Assembly: GCF_041538045.1 (NCBI RefSeq)
Contig: NZ_JBGOSE010000008.1
Location: 62,001-126,000, forward strand
Length of the DNA: 64,000 nt
Source of the DNA: Aliiglaciecola sp041538045
GTDB taxonomy: Bacteria > Pseudomonadota > Gammaproteobacteria > Enterobacterales > Alteromonadaceae
Direction: 5' to 3'
The position numbers and the translations under genes are program-made. The notes below the pieces were generated by a model, which was not told the origin of the DNA, made no database searches, and saw only the letters and a list, made by a program, of their open reading frames with translations. Shown one piece after another: positions 53,997-63,644 of the stretch. Each line of letters begins with the position of its first letter. Within the stretch, counting starts at the first letter, position 1.

Positions 53997-55844
53997 GTGT
54001 CTTCAACTGTTTCAGATAATAATAGTGCTCAACAAAAAGTTGTTCTAATTGGACGACCCAATAGCGGTAAAAGTTTGCTGTTTAACCAGTTGACTGGTCT
54101 ACAGCAAAAAGTAGCTAACTTCCCTGGTGTTACAGTGGAACTGAAGTCTGGCAAAATGAAAGACCTGACGATTGTTGATTTTCCTGGCACCTATTCACTG
54201 CACAGTTTTTCCCAAGATGAGCAAGTGGCAATTGATGCTATTTACACGGCCTTAGAAAGTAATGATACAAGCCTGATTGTCTGTGTACTAGACGCATCAC
54301 GTTTAGAGCGTAGTTTGGTGTTTGGATTGCAAATTCAAGCGTTAGCGAAAAAGCATAACAAAGGTTTTGTGTTTGTTATCAATATGATTGATGACGCTTT
54401 ACGGTTTGGGCATGAAATCGACGTCGATAATTTATCAACTGAATTAGGTTCGCCAGTTTTTGCATTATCCGCTAAGACTCTAATAGGCCTGTCAGAATTT
54501 CAACAAGCTCTGCCTGAGCTAGTCGCTCAACAGAATTGCACACCGCAAAAAGTTAGTGAAAAACATGATGAGGTAATTAAACAAAGCCGCCATCTTGCTT
54601 ACAAGTTTGGCATGAATGCCAATGTGGTGCTGAAACAGCAAAATCGGATTGACCAATTCTTATTGCATAATTGGTTGGGCGGCATTGCTTTTATGGCTAT
54701 TATGTTTTTGTTATTCCAAAGTATATTCACTTGGGCAACCCCGCTGATGGACGGGGTTGAAAGTGGTATAGGCTACCTTGCAACTTTGGTTAGCGGCATC
54801 TTACCTGAAGGCATTTTTAATGATTTCCTGAATGATGCGATATTTGGTGGTGTCGGCTCGTTTTTGGTCTTTGTACCGCAAATTATGGTACTAACATTTA
54901 TTATAGGTTTATTAGAAGATAGCGGATATTTAGCTCGTGCAGCGTTAATTTGTCATAAACCTTTGAGTTATTTTGGCTTGTCGGGTAGAAGCTTTATTCC
55001 TTACTTGTCAGGACATGCCTGTGCTATACCTGCAATTATGGCAGCACGTACAATTGAATCACCACGCAAACGTTTAATCACCATGATGACGATACCATTA
55101 ATGTCTTGTTCCGCACGCTTACCCGTGTATGCGTTATTAATTGCGGTATTTATCCCGCAAACGCAGTATCTTGGTGGGCTTGTGAATACGCAAGGTATGG
55201 TGTTCTTTGGTTTGTACATGACAGGTATTGTGACTGCACTTATTGTTAGCTTTGTGATGGATAAAATGCATTTTGCAGATAGCGACAAAAGTGAAATGCC
55301 ATTTATACTAGAGCTACCAAGTTACCGTTTACCTCATTGGAAACCACTGATGTATCGTGTGTTGAATAGTGCTAAGTACTTTATTCGTCGCGCAGCTCCG
55401 GTGATTTTCATGGTAGCCGTTGGGATTTGGTTTTTAGGCTATTTCCCTATTCATAGTGGCGGTTTAGAAAACTCTTACCTTGGTTACATTGGTCATTTTA
55501 TTGAGCCGTTATTTGAACCTCTTGGTATTGATTGGCGTTATGGTGTGGCTATTTTGATGTCTTTCTTAGCCAGAGAAGTGTTTGTAGGAACCTTAGGTAC
55601 TTTGTTTGGTATCGAGGGGGCCGATGAAAATATAGCGGGCTTGGCTGCTAACATTCAAAATGATGGACTAACCTTTGGTGCTGGAATGGGCCTGCTGATT
55701 TTCTACGTCATTGCCTTACAATGTGTAGCGACTGTGGCAACTATTAAAGCTGAAACCGGAAGTCAAAAAATTGCTTGGGGTTTAGTCGTTGGTTATGGTG
55801 CATTGGCTTATTTAATGGCGTTTATAGTGAACAGCTTTCTCTAG
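53997..55844 (+). CDS. feoB: Ferrous iron transporter FeoB (short form)
   Basis: Inner-membrane Fe(II) importer with an N-terminal G domain. G1 is GRPNSGKSLLFNQLTG, followed by NFPGVTVELKSG, G3 VDFPGTYSL and G4 INMID. The membrane part has the two Gate motifs: SGRSFIPYLSGHACAIPAIM with IPLMSCSARLPVYALL. It is 615 residues, clearly shorter than the roughly 770 of E. coli FeoB, mainly through shorter spacer and C-terminal parts; the residues of the iron path are kept. GTG start at 53997. No feoC is present. The feoAB pair sits between rplT and pheS, where pheM leads into pheS in E. coli. Confidence 0.95.
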   Translation: MSSTVSDNNSAQQKVVLIGRPNSGKSLLFNQLTGLQQKVANFPGVTVELKSGKMKDLTIVDFPGTYSLHSFSQDEQVAIDAIYTALESNDTSLIVCVLDASRLERSLVFGLQIQALAKKHNKGFVFVINMIDDALRFGHEIDVDNLSTELGSPVFALSAKTLIGLSEFQQALPELVAQQNCTPQKVSEKHDEVIKQSRHLAYKFGMNANVVLKQQNRIDQFLLHNWLGGIAFMAIMFLLFQSIFTWATPLMDGVESGIGYLATLVSGILPEGIFNDFLNDAIFGGVGSFLVFVPQIMVLTFIIGLLEDSGYLARAALICHKPLSYFGLSGRSFIPYLSGHACAIPAIMAARTIESPRKRLITMMTIPLMSCSARLPVYALLIAVFIPQTQYLGGLVNTQGMVFFGLYMTGIVTALIVSFVMDKMHFADSDKSEMPFILELPSYRLPHWKPLMYRVLNSAKYFIRRAAPVIFMVAVGIWFLGYFPIHSGGLENSYLGYIGHFIEPLFEPLGIDWRYGVAILMSFLAREVFVGTLGTLFGIEGADENIAGLAANIQNDGLTFGAGMGLLIFYVIALQCVATVATIKAETGSQKIAWGLVVGYGALAYLMAFIVNSFL

Positions 55845-55865
55845 AACTTTACTGTTTTACTAATC

Positions 55866-55900
55866 CCACAAAAGGGTGCGTTAATAGTGCTCTTTTGTGG
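55866..55900 (+). terminator. Hairpin after feoB
   Basis: Nine-base stem CCACAAAAG/CTTTTGTGG with a 17-base loop, starting 22 bases after the feoB stop. No T-run follows, so termination may be weak. Confidence 0.5.
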
Positions 55901-55975
55901 ATATTTAAAAATACTTATTTAGACTCTTTTACTGCTAAGATATTTGTTAGCAACGGGGTTTCATACTCTGTACAG

Positions 55976-56023
55976 TTGCTTAATTCCTTACTTTTATTCT
56001 TTTTTACTTATCTTTTTTCTTAA
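55976..56023 (+). promoter_or_regulatory. Possible Phe-rich leader peptide upstream of pheS
   Basis: A frame ending at 56023 closes with LLNSLLLFFFTYLFS then a stop. Four Phe in fifteen residues, three in a row, recalls the E. coli pheST leader peptide PheM (which has RFFFYFST). It is 150 bases upstream of pheS in the 330-base gap. The TTG taken as start has no ribosome-binding site, and the following terminator candidate (AGAA/TTCT with a T-run near 56101) is weak. T-rich intergenic DNA can give this by chance. Confidence 0.35.
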
Positions 56024-56174
56024 TAAACAAAAAATTGTTGATCAATCATAGCCTGACCCTAGCTATAAAGGTCTGATTTCGTGTAGAATTACCGGTTCTT
56101 TTTTAAAGTACACTTATCAGGTTTGTGAAGATAGGCCTTTAATTTATTAAGTAAAATTCCAATCCGAGGAAGCT

Positions 56175-57155
56175 ATGGATCTCGACGCCATAATTGAACA
56201 GGCACAAAATAAAATTAACGATGCACAAGATGCGGCTACTTTAGACGCAGTGCGAGTAGAGTTTATGGGTAAAAAAGGTCATATGACTGATTTACTCAAA
56301 GGACTCGGAAAGTTATCTGCTGAAGAGCGGCCCATTGCCGGACAAAAAATAAACTTAGCGAAGCAGAAGATCCAAGGACTTATTTCCGTTCGTGGTGAGT
56401 ATCTTCGAGATGCCGAGCTGAACGCTAAATTAGCTGGTGAAACTATTGATGTTACTTTACCCGGAAGAACGGAAAACTTAGGCGGATTGCATCCGGTTAG
56501 CCGCACTATACGTCGAATTGAAAGTTTCTTTGGAGAGCTTGGTTTCACCGTTAAGTCTGGCCCAGAAGTAGAAGATGGATTTCACAATTTTGATGCGCTA
56601 AATATACCCGCTAATCACCCCGCTCGTGCCGATCACGATACGTTTTATTTTAACCCTGATGTAATGCTACGTACGCAAACATCAGGGGTGCAAATTCGTA
56701 CCATGGAGGTTGAGAAACCGCCACTTCGTATTATCTCGCCTGGCCGTGTATACCGTAATGATTACGATCAAACACATACACCAATGTTTCACCAGGTTGA
56801 AGGGTTGATGGTTGATAAAAATGTCAGTTTTGCCGAATTAAAAGGCGTTTTACATGACTTTTTGAACAACTTTTTTGAAGCCGATCTGCAAGTGCGCTTT
56901 CGACCTTCTTACTTCCCGTTTACTGAACCCTCAGCTGAAGTTGATGTTATGGGGCAAAACGGTAAATGGTTGGAAGTTTTAGGATGTGGCATGGTTCACC
57001 CAAATGTCCTTAGAGCCGTAAACATTGACCCAGAAGAATATACTGGATTTGCCTTCGGTATGGGGGTAGAGCGTTTAACCATGTTACGTTATGGTGTGAA
57101 CGATCTTCGAGCCTTTTTTGAAAACGATCTTCGTTTTCTTAAGCAGTTTAATTAA
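56175..57155 (+). CDS. pheS: Phenylalanyl-tRNA synthetase alpha subunit
   Basis: 326 residues; catalytic subunit of the (alpha-beta)2 enzyme. It has an N-terminal coiled coil (about 1-85), then class II motifs: PVSRTIRRIESFFGELGF, DTFYFNPDVMLRTQTSGVQI, SPGRVYRNDYDQTHTPMFHQ (motif 2) and FAFGMGVERLTMLRYG (motif 3). GAGGAAG precedes the ATG. pheT follows after 14 bases. Confidence 0.98.
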   Translation: MDLDAIIEQAQNKINDAQDAATLDAVRVEFMGKKGHMTDLLKGLGKLSAEERPIAGQKINLAKQKIQGLISVRGEYLRDAELNAKLAGETIDVTLPGRTENLGGLHPVSRTIRRIESFFGELGFTVKSGPEVEDGFHNFDALNIPANHPARADHDTFYFNPDVMLRTQTSGVQIRTMEVEKPPLRIISPGRVYRNDYDQTHTPMFHQVEGLMVDKNVSFAELKGVLHDFLNNFFEADLQVRFRPSYFPFTEPSAEVDVMGQNGKWLEVLGCGMVHPNVLRAVNIDPEEYTGFAFGMGVERLTMLRYGVNDLRAFFENDLRFLKQFN

Positions 57156-57169
57156 GAGTATTCGAATAA

Positions 57170-59557
57170 ATGAAATTCAGTGAAAAGTGGTTGAGAGAAT
57201 GGGTTAACCCAGCTGTATCAACACAACAATTATCAGAACAGCTTAGTATGGCTGGTCTAGAAGTTGATGGGCTAGAGCCAGTTGCAGGCGAATTTTCTGG
57301 GGTTCTAGTTGGTGAGGTTGTTGAGTGTGGACAGCACCCTAATGCAGACAAGTTACGCGTCACTAAAATTAACATCGGACAGGACTATTTAATTGATATA
57401 GTTTGTGGTGCACCAAACTGCCGTCAAGGTATCAAGGTCGCAGTGGCGACTGTAGGTGCAGTACTACCTGGTAACTTTAAAATTAAAAAAGCGAAACTGC
57501 GAGGTGAACCTTCGTTTGGCATGCTGTGCAGTTTTTCTGAATTAGGTATCAGTGAAGACCATGATGGCATCATTGAACTACCTACTGATGCACCTATTGG
57601 CCAAGATATTCGTGAGTATCTTGAATTAGATGACGTTACCATTGAAGTTGATTTAACACCGAACCGTGCAGATTGCCTAGGAATTAGAGGTGTCGCACGA
57701 GAAGTTGGAGTATTGAATCAGGTTGAAGTGAAAGCACCCAAAATTGAAGGTGTTGATAAGCAAATTGAAGATAGCCGTGAGATCCAACTTGCTGCGCCAG
57801 AAGCTTGCCCAAGATATTTGGGACGGGTAATTAAAAACGTCAATGTAAATGCTGCATCCCCTCTATGGATGCAGGAAAAGCTCAGACGTAGCGGTATTCG
57901 TAGTATTGATCCTGTGGTGGATGTCACTAATTATGTGTTAGTTGAACTTGGTCATCCAATGCATGCTTTTGATTTGGATAAGTTAGACGGCGATATTATT
58001 GTCCGTTTTGCTAGTGAGAATGAAAAGTTAACGCTTCTTGATGGCAATGAAACTACTCTAAAAACCAATACGTTAGTTATAGCTGATCAACGTAAAGCTC
58101 TAGCTATGGCTGGAATTTTTGGTGGTTTAGAGTCAGGTGTTACTAACGAATCTAAGCATATATTTTTAGAAAGCGCCTTTTTTGCACCTGATGCAATTAT
58201 GGGCAAAGCCCGTCAATATGGTTTGCATACTGACGCTTCCCATCGTTATGAACGTGGTGTTGATCCGCAATTGCAAAGAGTTGCGATGGAGCGGGCTACC
58301 CAACTGTTAATGGATATTGTTGGTGGTGAAGCTGGACCTATTACTGAGTCGGTAAGCCAAGAGCATCTTCCTACAGAAAAAACCATTCAATTACGTGCAT
58401 CTCGCCTTACCCGTGTACTTGGAATTCATGTAGAAGATGCGAAAGTAACAGATATCCTAACGCGCCTAGGTTTAGGGGTTAATTTCTCGAATAGTCAATG
58501 GTCTGTTGTTGTGCCAGCGTACCGTTTCGATATTAGTATCGAAGAAGACTTAATAGAAGAAGTAGCTAGAGTATATGGCTATAACAGCATTCCAACAATT
58601 GCACCTACTGCAAAGTTAAAAATGTCTGTGCACAAGGAACAAAACCTTAGCTTAGATAGACTCAAACAAACACTAGTTGAGCGTGATTACCAAGAAGCTA
58701 TTACCTATTCGTTCGTGGATCCTAAAGTGCAAAGCGCTTTATTCCCTGAGATGTTGGGTATGCAACTACCGCATCCAATTTCTTCTGATATGTCAGCGAT
58801 GCGAGTGAGTTTGTGGACGGGGTTATTGCAGTCAGTGTCATATAATCAAAAACGCCAACAAAGCCGAGTTAGATTATTTGAGACGGGGTTACGATTTGTA
58901 CCTGATAGCGATGAAAAAACGGGTGTTAGACAAGAAGTTGTCGTTGGTGGTGTAATTTGTGGTAATCGCCATAATGAACATTGGAATGAAGAAGAGCGAG
59001 GCGTTGACTTCTACGATATTAAAGCAGATGTAGAAGCATTATTGCAAACCACTGCGAATATTTCCGAATTTAGTTTTAAGGCGGCTGAGCATTCAGCACT
59101 TCACCCTGGCCAGTGTGCGAAAATATATCGTGGTCAAGAGTTGGTTGGTTATGTTGGTGCGGTACATCCTAAATTAACTAAAATATTGGGCCTAAACGGT
59201 AAGACTTACGTTTTTGAACTTGATTTTAATGCAATTGGCGGCAAAAAATTGCCTTTAGCAGAAGAAATTTCAAAATTTCCGGCTAATAGACGTGACATTG
59301 CCATCGTTGTAGAGGAAGATAAAGTTGTAGGGGAAATAATTTCTTACATCGAAAAATTTGGCGGAAATCAATTAGTTGGCCTAAACTTATTCGATGTGTA
59401 CAGAGGTAAGGGAATAGAGGCCGGTTATAAAAGCTTGGCAATCTCTCTTATTCTACAGGACCAAACAAGAACGCTTGAAGAAAATGATATTCAAGCGGTA
59501 GTTGAAGATATTCTGTCCCAGTTAGCAGAAAAGTTCGGGGCATCATTGAGGGATTGA
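57170..59557 (+). CDS. pheT: Phenylalanyl-tRNA synthetase beta subunit
   Basis: 795 residues. Order: tRNA-binding OB fold (GVLVGEVVECGQHPNADKLR), B3/B4 editing domain (VTNYVLVELGHPMHAFDLDK, ASHRYERGVDP), B5 domain and the inactive class II core, ending in the anticodon-binding ferredoxin-like domain (SKFPANRRDIAIVVEEDKVV, SLILQDQTRTLEE). The stop is four bases before ihfA. Normal length. Confidence 0.98.
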   Translation: MKFSEKWLREWVNPAVSTQQLSEQLSMAGLEVDGLEPVAGEFSGVLVGEVVECGQHPNADKLRVTKINIGQDYLIDIVCGAPNCRQGIKVAVATVGAVLPGNFKIKKAKLRGEPSFGMLCSFSELGISEDHDGIIELPTDAPIGQDIREYLELDDVTIEVDLTPNRADCLGIRGVAREVGVLNQVEVKAPKIEGVDKQIEDSREIQLAAPEACPRYLGRVIKNVNVNAASPLWMQEKLRRSGIRSIDPVVDVTNYVLVELGHPMHAFDLDKLDGDIIVRFASENEKLTLLDGNETTLKTNTLVIADQRKALAMAGIFGGLESGVTNESKHIFLESAFFAPDAIMGKARQYGLHTDASHRYERGVDPQLQRVAMERATQLLMDIVGGEAGPITESVSQEHLPTEKTIQLRASRLTRVLGIHVEDAKVTDILTRLGLGVNFSNSQWSVVVPAYRFDISIEEDLIEEVARVYGYNSIPTIAPTAKLKMSVHKEQNLSLDRLKQTLVERDYQEAITYSFVDPKVQSALFPEMLGMQLPHPISSDMSAMRVSLWTGLLQSVSYNQKRQQSRVRLFETGLRFVPDSDEKTGVRQEVVVGGVICGNRHNEHWNEEERGVDFYDIKADVEALLQTTANISEFSFKAAEHSALHPGQCAKIYRGQELVGYVGAVHPKLTKILGLNGKTYVFELDFNAIGGKKLPLAEEISKFPANRRDIAIVVEEDKVVGEIISYIEKFGGNQLVGLNLFDVYRGKGIEAGYKSLAISLILQDQTRTLEENDIQAVVEDILSQLAEKFGASLRD

Positions 59558-59561
59558 CTTT

Positions 59562-59861
59562 ATGGCGTTAACCAAAGCTGAAATGGCTGAGCATTTATTT
59601 GAAAAATTGGGAATTAATAAGCGGGATGCTAAAGATCTTGTTGAATCATTTTTTGAGGAAGTCCGAGAGGCACTTGAAGACGGAGAGCAAGTAAAATTAT
59701 CCGGTTTCGGCAACTTCGATTTACGTCAAAAAAATGAACGTCCTGGTAGGAACCCCAAAACAGGGGAGGATATTCCTATTAAAGCACGCAGAGTTGTGAC
59801 CTTCAGACCTGGTCAGAAACTTAAAAGTCGTGTAGAAAATTCGGAACCTTCCGATTCTTAG
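59562..59861 (+). CDS. ihfA: Integration host factor subunit alpha
   Basis: 99 residues; DNA-bending protein that pairs with IhfB. The N-terminal MALTKAEMAEHLFEKLGINK and the beta-arm RPGRNPKTGEDIPIKARR, with the intercalating Pro, are diagnostic. It follows pheT by four bases, the standard gammaproteobacterial order, and is closed by a strong terminator. Confidence 0.97.
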   Translation: MALTKAEMAEHLFEKLGINKRDAKDLVESFFEEVREALEDGEQVKLSGFGNFDLRQKNERPGRNPKTGEDIPIKARRVVTFRPGQKLKSRVENSEPSDS

Positions 59862-59870
59862 ATGAAGTAA

Positions 59871-59900
59871 AACACACCCTTAATTTCAATAGGGTGTGTT
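59871..59900 (+). terminator. Terminator of pheS-pheT-ihfA
   Basis: Ten-base stem AACACACCCT/AGGGTGTGTT with a ten-base loop; a short T-run follows after AAC. Confidence 0.85.
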
Positions 59901-59984
59901 AACTTTTCGGCGAATAAAGCTAAAGTAACTTGGTAGATTCGAGAATTCTGCTGAGTCTGATCATTAAATCTAGAAATACGTCCT

Positions 59985-60575
59985 ATGACCAAAAAACTTT
60001 CTTTTGCTATTGTACTCGTCGTGGTAGCTATCATTGTAGTTGTTCAGTTTAGCGACTCTGTTAAACCGACTCTTTCGACTAGCGATAGCACTGATCATTC
60101 CGAAGCTGAACAAACCCCTAGTATCAAACAATTTAGTTATAATGACATTCTGCAGAATGACGAGTTCAGGCTAGGTATGCAGCAAGCTGTTGAAAATAAT
60201 GATATTGCGCTGGCTCAATCGTTACAACAAAGAGCGATAGAAATAGGCGAAGCGGCGAATTTACCCGATAACGAAATGTCGCTAATATCGGGTGAAAATG
60301 GTTTGCGATTTATGCAGTTTTTAGCTAGCAGACAACTTTTTGTCGATAAATTCCAAGAGTATTACCTAAGTTTTAAAGATATCCAACCGTTAAAAGACGA
60401 CTATCCTGAAGCACAAGATTTGTTTGAACGTTCAGAACAACTGGTTGAAAAACGGGACAAGCAGATTAGAGGATTGGCAGAGCAGTTAGCCCAAGAGAGT
60501 GGTGAAGACGTGGAATTGTATTTGCAATTGGCTAAACAACAATGGCAAGAGCGACAGTCAAAAACTGCTGATTAA
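59985..60575 (+). CDS. Membrane-anchored protein of unknown function
   Basis: 196 residues. One N-terminal transmembrane segment (KLSFAIVLVVVAIIVVVQF) anchors a soluble, acidic, helical domain (about 55-196) that probably faces the periplasm. The end is rich in Gln and Glu and may form a coiled coil (ERSEQLVEKRDKQIRGLAEQ). I do not recognise a family. It stands alone between the ihfA terminator and a convergent GGDEF-EAL gene. The frame has convincing amino-acid use, so I take it as a real gene. Confidence 0.7.
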   Translation: MTKKLSFAIVLVVVAIIVVVQFSDSVKPTLSTSDSTDHSEAEQTPSIKQFSYNDILQNDEFRLGMQQAVENNDIALAQSLQQRAIEIGEAANLPDNEMSLISGENGLRFMQFLASRQLFVDKFQEYYLSFKDIQPLKDDYPEAQDLFERSEQLVEKRDKQIRGLAEQLAQESGEDVELYLQLAKQQWQERQSKTAD

Positions 60576-60644
60576 AAGATAAAAAATAGTTATTTTATAG
60601 AGGTAAATCAGAACACGAACATCAAGCAACTGGTTTATCTTTGT

Positions 60645-60697
60645 AAACATCAAACATCAAACATCAAACATCAAACATCAAACATCAAACATCAAAC
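60645..60697. repeat. Heptanucleotide tandem repeat (AAACATC)
   Basis: Seven exact copies of AAACATC plus a partial eighth (AAAC), in the gap between two convergent genes. Its right end overlaps the last codons and stop (60685-60687) of the GGDEF-EAL gene. A related AACATCAAG occurs about 30 bases to the left. Copy-number change would alter only the 3' untranslated region, because the stop falls within the first two repeat units read by the gene. Confidence 0.95.
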
Positions 60698-63300
60698 TTC
60701 CAAGCCTTATCATTTTCCCACTTTTTCACCCAATCAGGTATTTTGCTTGCGACCATGGGTTTAGCGATTCCGTAACCTTGAGCCAGTTCGCAACCTAGCT
60801 GCAAAAGTGCTTTACCATGGGCAATGGTTTCTACACCTTCAGCGATTACCTTACGTTGGAAAGTTGTTGCTAAGCTTATGACACCTTGCACAATTGCCAA
60901 GTCATCATTGTCTTCTAACATGTCTCGGACAAAACTCTGATCAATTTTAATTAAATATGCAGGAAGTCGTTTAAGGTAAGTTAGTGAAGAGTAACCTGTG
61001 CCAAAATCATCAATAGCAAATCTAACTCCTAAATCTCGGCAATCATTCATTGTTTTAGACACAATATCGGTATCATGCAGGGCACTGGTTTCCAAAATTT
61101 CAAGCTCTAGGCGATTGGGGTTAACTGCAGGGTGGGCGGCCAATAGCGTTGACAACCGAGCGGTAAAATTAGCTTGCTGTAATTGATAAGCGCTAATGTT
61201 GACACTAACGGGTATATCCAAACCTAATTTCTGCCAACTCTCTATCTGAAGTAGTGCAGTGCTGATCACCCATTCGCCTACTTTTAAACTCACTCTCAGC
61301 CCCTCTATTAAGGGTAAAAACTTTAGTGGCGGGATTAATCCATTGGTTTTGTGTTGCCATCTAATAAGCGCTTCAACACCTACGGTTTCGCCGCTTAGCA
61401 TGTTTATTTTTGGCTGGTAATGCAATACAAATTCATTGTTTTCTATGGCGGTATAAATATTTTCTATGTTCTCACGTTGCGAGTTGAGAGCTATATCGTG
61501 AGCGATATCAAACTGATGGTAGCGATTTTTGCCTGCCTGTTTGGCGATATACATGGCTTGGTCTGCATGTCGTATAAGTTGATCTGCATCGACATTGTCG
61601 TGAGGGTAGAGGGTTACACCAATGCTGGCGGAAACTTGTATAGATGCATTGCCAATGCTGACGGGATCAGATGCGGCTTTTAATAAACGATTTAATACAT
61701 GCTTAGTATCTTCAAATTTCTCTAAATCTACCATTACTGCGATAAACTCATCGCCGCCGATGCGAGCGAGGGTATCGCCTTCGCGCAATGCTTCTTTCAT
61801 CCGCTGTGAAAGGGCAATGAGCAAGTCATCTCCTACATTGTGGCCATAGGTGTCATTAACCGCTTTGAACCCATCTAAGTCCATAAATGCAACCGCTAAA
61901 GATTTTTTACGACGTTCACATTGTATAGTGGCTTGATTCAATCTGTCGGCTAATAATACCCGATTAGGGAGGTTAGTTAGCGCATCATAGTGGGCAATGC
62001 GCTCAAGTTGCCCCTGATACTCTTTCATAGGTGTGATATCTGTAGATAAGGATACATAGTGTTGTACTTTACCTGCTGTGTTTTTCACGGCATTTATAGT
62101 GACCAGTTCGGGATAAATAACGCCATTTTTGCGTTTACTCCATACTTCCCCGCGCCAATAACCTTGTTTGGTCATTGCATCCCATATTTCTAGGTAAAAT
62201 TCGTCGGAGTGGCGTTCAGAACGAAATATATTTGGTGATTTCCCTCGTACTTCTTCAAGGGAGTATCCACTCATTTTACTAAACGTATCGTTAATTTCGA
62301 TGATTTTATGGTTAGCGTCGGTAATCATGATGCCCTCTTGAGCATGAGTAAAGACGCTTGCTGCACGTTCGAGCTTTTCTTCAGCGTGTTTTTTTTCTAT
62401 GGCAATACTAGCCAAACTGGCGGTTTGTTCAATTAGTTCAAGATCTGCAGGCGTGGGTTGATGGGCTTTATGGTGATAGATAGCAAAAGTACCTAACACC
62501 TTTCCAGAAGTGGAACGTATTGGCTCTGACCAACATGCTCCTAATTTAGCTTCTGCGGCGAGTTCTTTGTACTGCTGCCAGTAAGGGTGATTAAGAACAT
62601 CATTTACAATAACGCGCTTATTGGTATAAGCAGCAGTCCCACAAGAACCCACACCAATGCCTATTTCAATACCATTGATAGCTTCATTGTAAAACGCAGG
62701 CAGGCTTGATGCAGTCCCAATCACTAGGTGTTTTTGAGAATCATCTAATAATAAGACACTACAAAGCATGTCAGGATTCTCTTGTTCAACTACACGAACT
62801 ATCGCTTGTAAGATTTCATTTAATGGTTTGCCACTGGAGATGAGTTCTAGTGCATGTCCACTTGACTTTACTCTTGACTCAATTTGCTTGCGATAACTAA
62901 TATCATGAATGATTCCGACTAAAAAATGTTTACCTTGGGAGTCAGTAAATCGCTTTTTATTGGTTAATATTGTTTTTTCTTTGCTTCCCGTAATCGTTAA
63001 AGTTTCTTCGCATAGAATTTCTTTACCAGTTTGTAGTACTTTTTTGTCAGTGGACAAAAAACGCGCTTGCTGCTCTGGCGTGACTCTTTGTGCTAGTGTT
63101 CGTCCTAACGCTTCTTGTCGAGTTACACCTAATATTTTGCAAAATGCATCATTGACAAGTAATAACCGGTAATGCTCATCTTTTACAAAAATCGGATCCT
63201 TAGAAATATTGAAAGCAGCACTAAAATACTTTTCAATCTCAGTAGGCTTCTCGAAGAATTGACTGAGGGGAGGCGCGTTTATAGTGTCTTTTGATGTCAT
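60685..63300 (-). CDS. PAS-GAF-PAS-GGDEF-EAL cyclic-di-GMP signalling protein
   Basis: 871 residues, no membrane segment, so a cytoplasmic sensor that makes or breaks cyclic-di-GMP. Order: PAS (about 20-140, DPIFVKDEHYRLLLVNDAFC), GAF (about 150-300, GIGVGSCGTAAYTNKRVIVN), second PAS (about 310-425, GIMITDANHKIIEINDTFSK), GGDEF (about 440-600) and EAL (about 610-860). The cyclase motif ARIGGDEFIAVM is intact, with an RxxD inhibitory site (REGD) five residues before it. The EAL motif VGVEALIRW and DDFGTGYSSLTYLKRL are also intact. Both activities are thus possible. The end of the gene runs into the heptamer repeat. Confidence 0.95.
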   Translation of the reverse strand: MTSKDTINAPPLSQFFEKPTEIEKYFSAAFNISKDPIFVKDEHYRLLLVNDAFCKILGVTRQEALGRTLAQRVTPEQQARFLSTDKKVLQTGKEILCEETLTITGSKEKTILTNKKRFTDSQGKHFLVGIIHDISYRKQIESRVKSSGHALELISSGKPLNEILQAIVRVVEQENPDMLCSVLLLDDSQKHLVIGTASSLPAFYNEAINGIEIGIGVGSCGTAAYTNKRVIVNDVLNHPYWQQYKELAAEAKLGACWSEPIRSTSGKVLGTFAIYHHKAHQPTPADLELIEQTASLASIAIEKKHAEEKLERAASVFTHAQEGIMITDANHKIIEINDTFSKMSGYSLEEVRGKSPNIFRSERHSDEFYLEIWDAMTKQGYWRGEVWSKRKNGVIYPELVTINAVKNTAGKVQHYVSLSTDITPMKEYQGQLERIAHYDALTNLPNRVLLADRLNQATIQCERRKKSLAVAFMDLDGFKAVNDTYGHNVGDDLLIALSQRMKEALREGDTLARIGGDEFIAVMVDLEKFEDTKHVLNRLLKAASDPVSIGNASIQVSASIGVTLYPHDNVDADQLIRHADQAMYIAKQAGKNRYHQFDIAHDIALNSQRENIENIYTAIENNEFVLHYQPKINMLSGETVGVEALIRWQHKTNGLIPPLKFLPLIEGLRVSLKVGEWVISTALLQIESWQKLGLDIPVSVNISAYQLQQANFTARLSTLLAAHPAVNPNRLELEILETSALHDTDIVSKTMNDCRDLGVRFAIDDFGTGYSSLTYLKRLPAYLIKIDQSFVRDMLEDNDDLAIVQGVISLATTFQRKVIAEGVETIAHGKALLQLGCELAQGYGIAKPMVASKIPDWVKKWENDKAWKFDV

Positions 63301-63644
63301 GTTACAAACTCCTAGTCAGATAATTTTAGCAATAGATATCGATTCGTGCTGCTGACCGTTATAACGATTTATCATTAAATTGGTGACTTATCCTCAATTT
63401 TAGTTCATTTGAGTAGACTGATAGTAGTAAATTCTTTGAGTTTAAGATGTATTTGTATAATTAAAAATAACTCGGCAGGGAATACTAATAACTGAATCAG
63501 AAGAGCATTATAAAGCTTCGCTGAAAGATGGTAATTAGACATTGGTTTTAGAAAAGAAGATAAAGCTAAACACTTTCGCAATATGCACCGTCCAATTTTC
63601 AGTTTGAATGACAATACTGCCAATAGAGACTTCTTAAGGTTTTG
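63301..63644. other. Intergenic region
   Basis: About 340 bases between the MFS gene end and the GGDEF-EAL gene start, both on the minus strand. A 72-codon minus-strand frame at 63405-63623 has no ribosome-binding site or recognisable domain. I see nothing else. Confidence 0.45.

Noticed and set aside
60645..60697. CRISPR array
   Set aside because: The units are seven bases with no spacers; it is a simple tandem repeat.
63405..63623. 72-codon minus-strand frame as a gene
   Set aside because: No start signal or domain; it looks like intergenic sequence upstream of the GGDEF-EAL gene.
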